In this document: positions 44,484 through 53,562 of the stretch, piece after piece
Numbering within the stretch: the first letter of the stretch is position 1
Layout of the letters: each line of letters starts with the position of its first letter
Source: Pelagicoccus sp. SDUM812005
GTDB taxonomy: Bacteria; Verrucomicrobiota; Verrucomicrobiia; Opitutales; Opitutaceae
Assembly: GCF_031127875.1 (NCBI RefSeq)
Contig: NZ_JARXIA010000002.1
Coordinates: 186,001 to 250,000, forward strand
Length of the DNA: 64,000 bases
Reading direction: 5' to 3'
The notes under the pieces: model-generated
Told to the model about the DNA's origin: nothing
Database searches by the model: none
What the model saw: the letters and a program-made list of their open reading frames with translations, nothing else
Translations under genes and position numbers: made by a program

Positions 44484-45185
44484 ATGACAGCCACCTTTCA
44501 CACCATCGCATTCGATGCCGACGATACGCTTTGGCACAACGAAAACCTCTTCGAGGAGCACCATCGCAAGTACTGCCAGCTCCTCGCCGAGTACCACGAC
44601 GCCGAGACTGTCGAGAGCACCCTCTTCCGCACCGAAATGCGCAACCTCGAGCTCTACGGCTACGGCGTCAAGAGCTTCACTCTCTCCAGCATCGAGACCG
44701 CCATCAAGCTCACCGACGGAGCCATCCCAGCGGAAGAGCTCCGCCGTATCATCGACTTCGGCAAAGACATGCTCGCCCACCCCGTCGAGCTCATAGACGG
44801 AGCTGCAGAAACAGTCGCCGACCTCGGCCAAACCCACGACCTCATCCTCATTACCAAGGGCGACCTCCGCGACCAGGAACGCAAGATCGCCAGGTCCGGC
44901 CTCGCCTCGCACTTCAAGCACATCGAAGTCGTATCCAACAAAAACAGCGAAGACTACGCCCGCATCTTTCGGCGACACGGCATCGAGCCCAGCCAAGTCC
45001 TCATGGTCGGAAATTCCCTCAAATCCGACATCCTTCCCGTCCTCGAACTCGGCGGCTACGGCGTGCACATCCCCTACCACCTCACCTGGGAGCACGAACG
45101 CGTCGAAACCGTCCCCAACGAGCACAGCAAGTTTCACGAGATCGCATCCATCAAACAACTACCCGAGCTCCTCGCATCCCTTTGA
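44484..45185 (+). CDS. HAD-family hydrolase (haloacid dehalogenase-like)
   Basis: A 233-aa soluble protein with HAD motif I FDADDTLW (residues ~9-16), motif II LITKGD, a motif III lysine in VSNKNSEDYARIF, and motif IV MVGNSLKSDILPVLELGGYG. The cap domain lies between motif I and II (about 20-100), as in subfamily I phosphatases. Substrate unknown. Followed after 30 bp by the GH20 gene in the same direction, possibly one operon. Confidence 0.88.
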   Translation: MTATFHTIAFDADDTLWHNENLFEEHHRKYCQLLAEYHDAETVESTLFRTEMRNLELYGYGVKSFTLSSIETAIKLTDGAIPAEELRRIIDFGKDMLAHPVELIDGAAETVADLGQTHDLILITKGDLRDQERKIARSGLASHFKHIEVVSNKNSEDYARIFRRHGIEPSQVLMVGNSLKSDILPVLELGGYGVHIPYHLTWEHERVETVPNEHSKFHEIASIKQLPELLASL

Positions 45186-45215
45186 ATAGCCATTTCCCAA
45201 TCATCCCATACGCCT

Positions 45216-46850
45216 GTGACTTCTGCGGATAAAAGGATAAACCTTCTCCCCTTTCCCAAGCGCCTCGCGTTCCACTCTGGCGAACTTGCCGTACCGGCTG
45301 CCCCTGTCTCCACCCAAAGCCAGACAGCTCCAGGAAACGGATACACCCTATCCATTTCGCCCGACGGCATCCAAATCGACGCCGCAACGCCCCAGGCTGC
45401 CTACCACGCCCAGGCCACCCTCCAACAAATCCTAAACCAGTACCCTCGAAACATCCCCTGCCTCGAAATCTCGGACTGGCCCGACCTTCCCGTTCGCGGC
45501 TACATGCTCGACATCTCCCGCTGCAAGGTCCCCACCCAAAAATCGCTCTTCCAACTGGTCGACCTCCTCGCCTCCCTCAAGTACAACCAACTGCAGCTCT
45601 ACACCGAGCACACCTTCGCCTACCGCGAACACCCACGCGTCTGGCAGGACGCATCTCCCCTTTCGCCTCAAGACATCCAAGAGCTCGACGCCTACTGCCG
45701 CGAGCGCTTCATCGAACTCGTCCCCAACCAGAACAGCTTCGGACACATGGAGCGCTGGCTTCGCCACCCCGAGTACCATCATCTCGCCGAATCTCCTCGC
45801 GGCTTCGAGCACCCCATCGCCGGCTGGAAGCAATACGGCAGCACCCTGAAGCCCACCGCCGCAACCGCCGACTTCGTCGACTCCCTCTTCGCGGAGCTCC
45901 TCCCCAACTTCACCAGCCGCCAGCTAAACGTGGGGGGCGACGAGCCTTGGGAGCTCGGCCAAGGCTACTCCGCAGCCGAAGTCGCCGCACGCGGCAAAAC
46001 CCGCGTCTATCTCGACCACCTGCTGCGTATCCAAAAAAAAGTACGAGACCGCGGCTACTCCATGCAGTTCTGGGGCGACATCATCATCAACCAACCGGAA
46101 CTCGCCACCGAACTAGGACCAGACATTACCGCTCTTCTCTGGGGCTACGAAGTTGACCACCCCTTCGCCGACCATTGCCAAGCAATGCGCCGCGCCCAGG
46201 CCACCTTCATGGTCGTGCCCGGCACCTCCACCTGGAACAGCATCGGCGGCCGCCTCTATACCGCCCTCCCAAATATCGACCAAGCCGCCACCAACGCCCA
46301 ACGCTTTTCCGCCCAAGGGCTCCTGCTCACTGATTGGGGCGACAACGGGCACCAGCAGTCCCACCTCCTCAGCATCGTCCCCATCCTCGCTGCCGCCGAA
46401 CGCGCCTGGAACGCCGACTGCGCTCGCCCCCTCGAGCTCGAAGCCGCCGCTACCCAGCTCATTCCCCATCCCGTATCGAAATCTGAATACGCGACCATTC
46501 TACGCCTCAGCGAAATAGCCAGCGGCTTCTCGAGCTACCTGCACAACCAAAGCTGGCTCAACAAGATCCTCTTCGCGAAGCCCGCCGATTACGCCGCCCT
46601 AAAGGAGCAACTCCGCCACGAAGAGCTCGCTCGAGCCCTCGCTTCGCTCCAAGCCCTCCAAGCAAACGGTGAACTGGCGCTCGCTCGCGACCTCCTCGCC
46701 TACGCCGCCCAAAAGGGGATCGCCCTCCTCTCCTATCAAAGCCCGCCGCCCCTTCCTCAGGATCACATCGAACGCTACCGCCATTATTGGCTTGCCCGTA
46801 ATCGCCCCGGAGGCCTCGAAGAGAGCGTCTCCCACTTCCCTTCAAACTAA
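45216..46850 (+). CDS. Glycoside hydrolase family 20 beta-N-acetylhexosaminidase-like protein
   Basis: A 544-aa protein with a short GH20b-type N-terminal domain (~1-90), then the (beta/alpha)8 catalytic domain: GYMLDISRCKVPTQKSLFQL, NQLQLYTEHTFAY, and the catalytic Asp-Glu pair in NVGGDEPWELG (D242-E243). It should release terminal GlcNAc/GalNAc from glycans. No signal peptide is seen, so it may act on imported oligosaccharides. GTG start at 45216. Its stop codon interlocks with that of the convergent peroxiredoxin gene. Confidence 0.85.
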   Translation: MTSADKRINLLPFPKRLAFHSGELAVPAAPVSTQSQTAPGNGYTLSISPDGIQIDAATPQAAYHAQATLQQILNQYPRNIPCLEISDWPDLPVRGYMLDISRCKVPTQKSLFQLVDLLASLKYNQLQLYTEHTFAYREHPRVWQDASPLSPQDIQELDAYCRERFIELVPNQNSFGHMERWLRHPEYHHLAESPRGFEHPIAGWKQYGSTLKPTAATADFVDSLFAELLPNFTSRQLNVGGDEPWELGQGYSAAEVAARGKTRVYLDHLLRIQKKVRDRGYSMQFWGDIIINQPELATELGPDITALLWGYEVDHPFADHCQAMRRAQATFMVVPGTSTWNSIGGRLYTALPNIDQAATNAQRFSAQGLLLTDWGDNGHQQSHLLSIVPILAAAERAWNADCARPLELEAAATQLIPHPVSKSEYATILRLSEIASGFSSYLHNQSWLNKILFAKPADYAALKEQLRHEELARALASLQALQANGELALARDLLAYAAQKGIALLSYQSPPPLPQDHIERYRHYWLARNRPGGLEESVSHFPSN

Positions 46851-47299
46851 GACCGCTGCGTGAGAGCCGCCAGCACCGCAGCCACGTGGGACTCGTCCCC
46901 CAGCAGTTCGTCGTGCACCGCCGCGATCGCTTGCTCCGCGTCTACCAGATACGTCACTCGTTTGTTAACGCCTACGAGCGGAATCCGCGCCTTGTACGCC
47001 TTGGCAACCGAGCCATCCACATCCGCCAGCAGCTCGAAGGGCAGCTGATGCTCTTGCTTGAATCGAGCATGCGTGTCCAAATTGTCGCGACTCACTCCAA
47101 ACACCGGTACCTCCAGTTCCCGCAAATGCTCGAACTGGTCCCGAAAGGAACAGGCCTGCTTCGTGCAGACCGAGGTGAAGTCCTTCGGATAAAAGTAGAG
47201 GACAAAGGGCTTCCCCTTCAAATCCTCCAAGGAAACGAATCCCCCACCTGTACTTTCCAACCGGAATCCCGGCGCCTTGTCCCCTATCTTCAAGCTCAT
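46847..47299 (-). CDS. bcp: Bacterioferritin comigratory protein-type peroxiredoxin
   Basis: Thiol peroxidase reducing hydrogen and organic peroxides. 150 aa, with KIGDKAPGFRLEST at the N-terminus, the active site FYPKDFTSVCTKQAC (peroxidatic C45, resolving C50 five residues later, the atypical 2-Cys Bcp type) and a conserved Arg in the C-terminal half. ATG at 47299 matches the family start and has an AGG just upstream; longer frames add only a non-conserved tail. Confidence 0.93.
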   Translation of the reverse strand: MSLKIGDKAPGFRLESTGGGFVSLEDLKGKPFVLYFYPKDFTSVCTKQACSFRDQFEHLRELEVPVFGVSRDNLDTHARFKQEHQLPFELLADVDGSVAKAYKARIPLVGVNKRVTYLVDAEQAIAAVHDELLGDESHVAAVLAALTQRS

Positions 47300-47349
47300 A
47301 CCTAGGGAAGAACGAACGCCGCCCGCGCCTGCCTTCACACGTTCAACAA

Positions 47350-47387
47350 TAAAGAAAAAGCGGAGACAGGCCAAAACCTGTCTCCGC
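47350..47387 (-). terminator. Strong intrinsic terminator of the lipoprotein genes
   Basis: Perfect 11-bp stem gcggagacagg / cctgtctccgc with a 6-base loop, followed on the minus strand by tttttcttt. It ends transcription of the glycine-zipper gene at 47444 before the bcp start. Confidence 0.85.
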
Positions 47388-47443
47388 TTGTCTAGAGCTA
47401 GAGTTTAGCAGTTCCCACCGCACTCCATAACTCTCGATACCTT

Positions 47444-47953
47444 TCAGTAGATTCCGTCCGTCTCGTAGTGGGCATGCGACACATTGGCTTCCCCGGAAGG
47501 GGTGTGCGTTACGCTTACGCGATCTCCTTCCACGAATCCGACGTCCTTGGTTTCCTGCACGACCACCACCGTGTGGCCATCGTCCAAGTCCACCGTCAAC
47601 TCTTGAGCTACCTTCTTGCTAAGCTCCTTCTCGACCATTCCACCCACGATCCCTCCCACGACGGCCCCACCCGCCGCCGCTAAGGTTCGTCCAGTCCCTT
47701 TGCCAGCAGTCTGGCCAACAGCCGATCCCACGATCGCTCCGCTGGTGCGGCCAAGGTATCCGGCCTCCCCATCGATCACGACCGTCCGTGTTGCCACGAC
47801 GGTACCGCTGTTTACCTGCTGGATTTTTCCGGACGTCGTGCGGGGAACAGTCTGGTAAGCCTTGGAAACGCACCCCTGCAGAGACAGAAGCAATGCCAGG
47901 CCTACCGATACTCGCGCCATCAAGCGCGTCGCTTTTGCGATGTTCTTGTCCAT
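47444..47953 (-). CDS. Glycine-zipper outer membrane lipoprotein (SlyB/PcP-like) 1
   Basis: A 169-aa lipoprotein: signal peptide with lipobox LSLQGC, then a Gly-rich 2TM-glycine-zipper segment (GAIVGSAVGQTAGKGTGRTL, AAAGGAVVGGIVGGMVEKEL) and a C-terminal domain ending in TVDLDDGHTVVVVQE. It resembles SlyB/PcP-type proteins that stabilise the outer membrane. A very similar gene lies immediately upstream (48009-48584), so the two are tandem paralogues. Confidence 0.85.
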   Translation of the reverse strand: MDKNIAKATRLMARVSVGLALLLSLQGCVSKAYQTVPRTTSGKIQQVNSGTVVATRTVVIDGEAGYLGRTSGAIVGSAVGQTAGKGTGRTLAAAGGAVVGGIVGGMVEKELSKKVAQELTVDLDDGHTVVVVQETKDVGFVEGDRVSVTHTPSGEANVSHAHYETDGIY

Positions 47954-48008
47954 CGAAAAGATATTACGTAGCAAGCCTAGGCTTGGATTCAGGCAAGTAA
48001 CGAAACGC

Positions 48009-48584
48009 TCACCAGGTGACGGGCTCGAACTCCGCCTCCTCCAGCTCGTCGTTCACGATATAGGCCTTGGTATCCGGATCCATGTACGGATCCTCGTCCT
48101 CGTGAAACACCCGCGAGTTTCCCATCCGGGTCGTGTAGACGTAAACCGTTTCCGCTTCCTCGAAGCTCCGTTCGCCGAGCTCCTGCACCACCACCAGCCG
48201 CTCTCCCCCTTCCATCTCGATCGAAAGCTCCTGCCCGCGCCGCTCCGTCAGCCGTTTCTCTATTACTTGCCCCACGATCGCTCCCACCGCCCCGCCGACC
48301 GCCGCCGTGCCGATGGTTTGGCGCAGGTCCCGCTGGTCCTCGATCGGCCCTACCGCCGCCACCCCGACCGCCGTGCCGACTGCCCCGCCCAGCGTCGCGC
48401 CCGTCAAGCTCGACTGCCCGTCGATCACCACATCCCGCACCCCCACGATCCTTCCCTTCTCGAGCTTATGGGCCATCCCCGAATGTCCGGCCGGGAAATG
48501 GACCGTCGGACGCTTGCTCGAAGCGCACCCGACCAGGACTAAAAAGCTGCACACAAGCAAGGAGAGGAAAGCCAAATGTTTCAT
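48009..48584 (-). CDS. Glycine-zipper outer membrane lipoprotein (SlyB/PcP-like) 2
   Basis: A 191-aa lipoprotein with lipobox LVLVGC, the shared block VVIDGQSSLTGATLGGAVGT, the zipper IGTAAVGGAVGAIVGQVIEK and EGGERLVVVQELGE. It differs from its neighbour by an acidic C-terminal extension (EDEDPYMDPDTKAY). Tandem duplication with divergence is the simplest explanation. Confidence 0.85.
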   Translation of the reverse strand: MKHLAFLSLLVCSFLVLVGCASSKRPTVHFPAGHSGMAHKLEKGRIVGVRDVVIDGQSSLTGATLGGAVGTAVGVAAVGPIEDQRDLRQTIGTAAVGGAVGAIVGQVIEKRLTERRGQELSIEMEGGERLVVVQELGERSFEEAETVYVYTTRMGNSRVFHEDEDPYMDPDTKAYIVNDELEEAEFEPVTW

Positions 48585-48797
48585 AGCGGTAACGGAAATG
48601 GGGTAACAGAGTTTATCACTAGAGAAAAACCGCAGGTTTTAGTCAAGGCTCGCGCAACCAAGTCCCGTTTCAGGCGTCTTAACAAGAGATTAGTCAAAAT
48701 CTGATCAAACCCGTCGAATTAACGGAAAATGCCTCCCCAACTCTTTACAGAACAAGGACCTACCCTTAGATTTCAGTCCTAACTCAAGAAACCTCAA

Positions 48798-48992
48798 ATG
48801 AACGAACTCAAAACCAGAACTACCCTCTTCAATCCTCCGCTTCGCATCTTCAGCTTCGCCGACTCGAACGGCAACGCCGCCGCCAAATCGGTTAGCTTCA
48901 AGCGCCCGCAGCTGCAGCGCCTGGTACGCCACGACCGGATCGCCCGCTACTTCACGCGCCGCGGACTCTCCTTCGGCTCCCCACTTGACTGA
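48798..48992 (+). CDS. Small basic hypothetical protein
   Basis: 64 aa (MNELKTRTTLFNPPLRIFSF...), rich in Arg/Lys with the C-terminal segment LQRLVRHDRIARYFTRRGLS. It stands alone with its own strong intrinsic terminator 28 bp after the stop, which supports expression. No known domain; an RNA- or DNA-binding role is conceivable from charge only. Confidence 0.55.
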   Translation: MNELKTRTTLFNPPLRIFSFADSNGNAAAKSVSFKRPQLQRLVRHDRIARYFTRRGLSFGSPLD

Positions 48993-49019
48993 GCTCTACC
49001 GATAAAACTAGCTTTTTCG

Positions 49020-49050
49020 AACCGGAGCCCACCGCTCCGGTTTTCTTTTT
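49020..49050 (+). terminator. Strong intrinsic terminator after the small basic protein gene
   Basis: Perfect 9-bp stem aaccggagc / gctccggtt, followed by ttttcttttt. Confidence 0.9.
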
Positions 49051-49107
49051 GCCTCACCCAAGGAACCACTCGCTCTAACAAGGATCTCCATAGCCGGCCC
49101 AGAACCC

Positions 49108-49521
49108 ATGAATTACGAAATCAAGACCCAGCTTAGCATCTCCATCGAAAACACCCCCGGCGCCATCGCCGCCCTCAGCGATACCCTAGCCCTTCACGAC
49201 GTCAGCCTAAACGCTCTCACCGTATCCGAAGGCAGCGACCAAGGACGCTTCCGCTTCACCGCCTGCGATCCCGTCGCAGCCAAGCGATCCCTCGAAAAAG
49301 CCGGCCATTCCGTAGAAATCGACGAAGTCCTCTCCATCCGAACCCAGGACAGCAAGGGCAAGCTCGCCTTCCTTACCCGCGCCCTCTCCGAAGCCGGCAT
49401 CAACATCGACTACATGTACGCCAGCGTAGACGAAGAAGGATCCAGCTCCCGCCTCATCCTGAAGGTTTCGAACATCCATCTCGCCACCCACGTCCTCGAC
49501 GAGATCCAGGTCGCCGCTTAA
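49108..49521 (+). CDS. Tandem ACT-domain protein
   Basis: 137 aa forming two ACT units: ISIENTPGAIAALSDTLALH (residues ~10-30) and TQDSKGKLAFLTRALSEAGI (~75-95), each followed by the expected beta strand. ACT domains bind amino acids; stand-alone pairs act as sensors. No enzyme domain is attached. The ligand is unknown. Its stop codon interlocks with that of xseA on the other strand. Confidence 0.85.
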   Translation: MNYEIKTQLSISIENTPGAIAALSDTLALHDVSLNALTVSEGSDQGRFRFTACDPVAAKRSLEKAGHSVEIDEVLSIRTQDSKGKLAFLTRALSEAGINIDYMYASVDEEGSSSRLILKVSNIHLATHVLDEIQVAA

Positions 49522-50888
49522 ACGTCCTTCGCCTCCACCGCGTCCACCGACACGGTCAGGCGCCCGTCGCTTAGCGACGCCCGCAAGCTCGCCCCCTTCT
49601 TGACCGAAGACACCGACGCCAACGGCTTGCCGGACTCGTCCTCCAAGATCGCGTATCCACGCTTCAAGGTCGCCTCCGGACTGATCGCCCGCAAGGTCGC
49701 CCCCGCCACGTCGAGCCGCGAGCGCAAGGCCACCACCCGCTCCACCAAGCTTCGGTCCAGGCGACGCTCCAAGCGATCGAGCCGCTCGCGCAAACGGGAA
49801 ATCCGATTCCCCACGTCCTGAGCCCGCAGACGCTCGTCCAAAGCCCGCAACTCGTTCCGGCGATCGTAAACCGCCGCGCGAAAAGCCGCCCCGAAGCGGG
49901 AGCTCAATTCGTCCACCCGCAGAAACGCCCGCTCCAAAGCGGATACAGGCGAAACCGCCTTCAAGGCCCGGCCTAAGCGATCGACCTCCCGACGGTACTC
50001 CCGCAGCCCTTCGTCCACCGCATCGCGCAAGCCCACCCGAGCCGCCTCCAGCCGGTCCACCGTTTCGATATAGGAGCTGCTAATCATCTCCGCCGCGGCG
50101 GACGGCGTCTCCGCCCGAGCGTCAGCAGCGAAGTCTCCCAAGGTAAAGTCGATCTCGTGCCCCACTCCCGAAATCACCGGTATCGACGATTCGGATACAG
50201 CGCGAGCCACGCGTTCCTCGTTAAACGACCACAGGTCCTCGATGCTTCCACCGCCACGGGCGATCACCAGCAAGTCGTAGCCACCCAGTTCGTTCACGTA
50301 GCGAATCGCTTCCTCGATCTCCTGGGCGGATCCCGCCCCCTGCACCTTTGCCGGAAACACGTGCAAGCGCCCGCCCCACGAGCGACGCTTCAAGATCCGG
50401 ATAAAGTCCTGCAGCGCCGCTCCCGTAGGCGAGGTCACGATCGCAACCCGCAACGGCAAAGCCGGCAAGGGCTTCTTGCGGGCCGCATCGAACAAGCCCT
50501 CGTCCGCCAACTTTCGCTTCAGCCGCTCGAATTCCTTGAAGAGCCGACCTTCGCCGCTCTCCTGCATCTCCCGCACGATCAACTGGTAGCGGCCATGCGG
50601 CTCGTACACGCTGATCTCGCCCAGGGCCAAAACCTGCATCCCTTCCTTCGGAACGAAGCCAAGCCGCGAGGCCTGCCCGCGAAACATCACCGCCGGCACC
50701 TGAGCCCCCGGGTCCTTCAGCGAAAAGTACAGATGCCCCGAACTCTGGCTGCGCAAGTTCGAGATCTCGCCGATCACCCAGGCCGGCGGAATCCGCCCCT
50801 CCAAAATCTTCTTGATAGCCGCCGTGTACTTCGAGACCGAGACCCGGGGCACGTCGTCAAAGAGCTCTTCAAGCTTCTGCTTCGCCAT
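49518..50888 (-). CDS. xseA: Exodeoxyribonuclease VII large subunit
   Basis: Catalytic subunit of the nuclease that degrades single-stranded DNA in both directions, working with XseB (no xseB is seen here). 456 aa: OB-fold N-terminal domain (WVIGEISNLRSQSSGHLYFS), catalytic domain with VARGGGSIEDLWSFNEE-like text (here VIARGGGSIEDLWSFN) and GVGHEIDFTL, then a long Arg/Glu-rich coiled coil (~290-400) and C-terminal RGYAIL. The start overlaps the end of the TVP38-family gene by 20 bp. Confidence 0.95.
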   Translation of the reverse strand: MAKQKLEELFDDVPRVSVSKYTAAIKKILEGRIPPAWVIGEISNLRSQSSGHLYFSLKDPGAQVPAVMFRGQASRLGFVPKEGMQVLALGEISVYEPHGRYQLIVREMQESGEGRLFKEFERLKRKLADEGLFDAARKKPLPALPLRVAIVTSPTGAALQDFIRILKRRSWGGRLHVFPAKVQGAGSAQEIEEAIRYVNELGGYDLLVIARGGGSIEDLWSFNEERVARAVSESSIPVISGVGHEIDFTLGDFAADARAETPSAAAEMISSSYIETVDRLEAARVGLRDAVDEGLREYRREVDRLGRALKAVSPVSALERAFLRVDELSSRFGAAFRAAVYDRRNELRALDERLRAQDVGNRISRLRERLDRLERRLDRSLVERVVALRSRLDVAGATLRAISPEATLKRGYAILEDESGKPLASVSSVKKGASLRASLSDGRLTVSVDAVEAKDV

Positions 50889-51540
50889 TTCCTATACCGT
50901 TCTTCGCTTCCAGCTTACCCCTCCAATAACGGAAGCCCAAGGCCACAGCTACCGCTACAAAAATGCCAATGATCGCCAAACGCGCATTGCCGCTCATGAT
51001 CGACTCGCCCAGCAAGATAAGACTCGAGGAAATGATCCAGATGATCGGCAGCGACACCGCCAAATACTGGCCCAAGGGCATCCCAGCCAAGCCCAGCAAA
51101 TAGTTCTGCAGCGGAAACGGAACCCCGGGCGTGATCCGCAGCAACAAGGCGAACCCCAGCATGCGCCGACCGGAGATGTCCGGCACCGAATAACCGAAGC
51201 GGTTCACCAACCGCTCGAAAAGCGGACGAAACCACTTTCCGGATACAAACCAAGAAATGAGCACGTTGAAGGTCAAGGCGCAGGTGGAGCCCACGATCGC
51301 CGTCTCGATCCCAAAGGCCGGCGCCAAAATCAAAAACGGAGACAAGGGCATCCAAAACAAAGGCAGCACCGCCATCAGACTGAAGAACACCCAAGGCCCC
51401 ATCGCCGCAAACGACTCCACCACCGCCATCAATTGCTCGCGATTCAGGTACTCGCGGTAACGCCAAAGCGCCCACGCTCCGAGCACGCCAAATACGAAGA
51501 GCGCCGAGGCGATCGCTATCTTGAACTGAAGTCGCGTCAT
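50869..51540 (-). CDS. TVP38/TMEM64 (SNARE-associated/DedA-like) membrane protein
   Basis: A 223-aa membrane protein with about six helices. Family motifs: FAAMGPWVFFSLMAVLPLFWMP, and ITPGVPFPLQNYLLGLAG with the conserved proline-rich re-entrant loop. Proteins of this superfamily move phospholipids or polyprenyl carriers across membranes. ATG at 51540 is preferred, preceded by GGTGGGGA; an in-frame start at 51639 would add 33 non-hydrophobic residues. Overlaps xseA, so both are co-transcribed. Confidence 0.87.
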   Translation of the reverse strand: MTRLQFKIAIASALFVFGVLGAWALWRYREYLNREQLMAVVESFAAMGPWVFFSLMAVLPLFWMPLSPFLILAPAFGIETAIVGSTCALTFNVLISWFVSGKWFRPLFERLVNRFGYSVPDISGRRMLGFALLLRITPGVPFPLQNYLLGLAGMPLGQYLAVSLPIIWIISSSLILLGESIMSGNARLAIIGIFVAVAVALGFRYWRGKLEAKNGIGNGEAEA

Positions 51541-51750
51541 TTCCCCACCGACCATCCACAGCGGGTTGCGGAAAGCAACAAAACTATCCCGTCCAGTCCC
51601 GCCGATCCGAGCGACGCTAAAGCGCTCCGTATTCACCATGTGGTGACGTAAGGGTTTTCACAATTTTCGCCTCTAAGCGTTTGCGCTAAATTCAAACAAT
51701 CTCGCCGTAAGGGCTTTACTTAACGAGATTTTAACCGAACAAAAACACCT

Positions 51751-52131
51751 ATGCAAGCAGCAGCAAAGGGAGCTATTTTGATAATCGACGACGAGGAAGG
51801 TATCCGCGCCGTACTGCAAGCGATCCTGAACAGCATCGACATCGAAACCCTCGAAGCTTCGGACGCCAAAACAGCCCTCGCCGTGCTCGAAAGCAACAAA
51901 GACTCCATCGCCGCCTGCATGCTCGACATGAACCTGGAAGACAGCTACGGCGAAGACCTCTACGACAAGCTGCGCCTCGTCTCCCCCGACCTCAAGGTCT
52001 TCGCCATGAGCGGCATCTTCGGCGAAGAGATCAAGGAACGACTGGGCGACCGACAAATAGCCGGCTTGATCTCCAAACCGTTTTCGACGAGCCAGCTGAT
52101 CGAGACCGTACAATCCGGGCTCGAAGCTTAG
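51751..52131 (+). CDS. Single-domain response regulator
   Basis: 126 aa comprising only a receiver domain: acidic pocket D13-D14, phospho-acceptor D59 in CMLDMNL, S87 (the Thr/Ser switch) and K109 in LISKPFS. No output domain. The context gives no histidine kinase; it probably works in a phosphorelay or by protein contact. Confidence 0.92.
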   Translation: MQAAAKGAILIIDDEEGIRAVLQAILNSIDIETLEASDAKTALAVLESNKDSIAACMLDMNLEDSYGEDLYDKLRLVSPDLKVFAMSGIFGEEIKERLGDRQIAGLISKPFSTSQLIETVQSGLEA

Positions 52132-52149
52132 CCGCTCGTTTTCGCGATC

Positions 52150-52359
52150 CTAGGCGATCGTATTCAGCGTACGCCCAACCGACCCGCCACGTAGCGGTTC
52201 GTTCTCGTGCAGCGAAGGCTCGCGCGGGCTAAAGTAAGGAGACTTCCCAGCCGATGACTGGTGAGCTTCCTCCTCTTCCTCGCGCTCTTCCCTCTCGCGC
52301 TGCTCGCGCAAGATCGGATAGTGCCGTTCTAAAATGTTTCTTGGATAGAGCTGTTCCAT
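52150..52359 (-). CDS. Small highly charged hypothetical protein
   Basis: 69 aa (MEQLYPRNILERHYPILREQ...), with a run of Glu/Arg (REREEREEEEEAH), likely one charged helix. It faces the response regulator gene 18 bp away. The composition differs from the shadow frames of this region, but no homologue is known to me; it could be chance. Confidence 0.4.
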   Translation of the reverse strand: MEQLYPRNILERHYPILREQREREEREEEEEAHQSSAGKSPYFSPREPSLHENEPLRGGSVGRTLNTIA

Positions 52360-52640
52360 GCTCGTGTGATGTTTGTCAGAATCCGTTCTGTTTCGGTGGA
52401 TTCAATAATCCCCATTACGTTAAACGGCGTCTACGACCTTCACTTAAATCGAGACCGCCCCTTTCGCGCTTTTTTAGCAAGCTCTCATCCAAACGCCGAT
52501 ACCCGCGGCAGGGAAAACGCTCCGCGCCCTCCCCCATCCCCACTCCGCAACTACACCCAGCCTCGCAGCGCCGCTAAAATTCTCGCAAATCCGCGCCCAA
52601 ACCGATTGCCAATCCCCCGCCGATCGCCACACTAAAAGAT

Positions 52641-53510
52641 GTGCCACCTATCGACCTTACAACAGAAAGGCGTGACGCTTTCAGAAGCCTGCTCGACGAC
52701 CCAAGTCCCGTAGTGCAAAAGGCACTCGTCGCAGAACTCACCAAAATCGGCACCCCCGCCTGCGATTTCCTCGACGAACTCGCGAACGGCAGCAACCGCA
52801 TGCTGGCCCTGCACGCCCGGCGCATCCTGCGCGAAGTGGAAAACGCCAACCCGAGCGAAGAGTTCCGCAAGTTCATCCGCTCCCAAAACTACGAACTGGA
52901 AACCGGCATCATCATGCTCTGCCGCGTCGCCTACCCGGAAGTCACCGCCGCGGACATCTGCACCCAAGTCGACGCCATCGCCAACCGCTGCCGAGAACTC
53001 ATCGCCAACCCGATCTCCCCGCGCGAACGCTGCGTGATGATCAACCGCGTCCTCTTCCACGAGTTCGGCTTCCGCGGAAACGCGGAAGACTACGAAAATC
53101 CGGACAACAGCTTCCTCAACCGAGTCCTCGAAACGAAAAAAGGACTCCCCATCACCCTTTCCATCCTCTACCTCCTCGTCGGCCAACGCGTCGGGGCCGA
53201 CCTCGACCCCATCGCCTACCCCGGACACTTCCTGGTCGGCTCCTTCGAGGAAGACCTCCCCTTCTATATAGATGCCTTCAAGCGCGGCCACTTCATCGCG
53301 CCGGGCCAGCTGCTCGACTACTCCAGCGGCTACCTCTCCGCCGCCCAACTCGGAAACATCGCCCCCAGCCCCATCCGCGAAGTCCTCACGCGCTGCTGCC
53401 AAAATCTCGCCAACCACTACGCTGCGGCCGGACAGCAAGGCCAATCCCAGCTCTTCGCCAGCTTCGTGCAAGACTTCCAGACCGCTCACAGCGCCTCCCC
53501 CAGCAAGTAA
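52641..53510 (+). CDS. SirB1-family (transglutaminase-like/TPR) protein
   Basis: A 289-aa protein from GTG at 52641. A central block (VMINRVLFHEFGFRGNAEDY, LPITLSILYLLVGQRVGADL, PIAYPGHFLVG) is the signature of the SirB1/transglutaminase-like_2 family. An N-terminal HEAT-like helical stretch (~1-75) precedes it. The family is widespread, often next to housekeeping genes; its biochemical role is not established. 52 bp before aroE, same strand. Confidence 0.87.
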   Translation: MPPIDLTTERRDAFRSLLDDPSPVVQKALVAELTKIGTPACDFLDELANGSNRMLALHARRILREVENANPSEEFRKFIRSQNYELETGIIMLCRVAYPEVTAADICTQVDAIANRCRELIANPISPRERCVMINRVLFHEFGFRGNAEDYENPDNSFLNRVLETKKGLPITLSILYLLVGQRVGADLDPIAYPGHFLVGSFEEDLPFYIDAFKRGHFIAPGQLLDYSSGYLSAAQLGNIAPSPIREVLTRCCQNLANHYAAAGQQGQSQLFASFVQDFQTAHSASPSK

Positions 53511-53562
53511 TCCGGGCAATATTTTTCTCGCCTGAGAAAGCGGGCACGCAACGATAGCTCCG

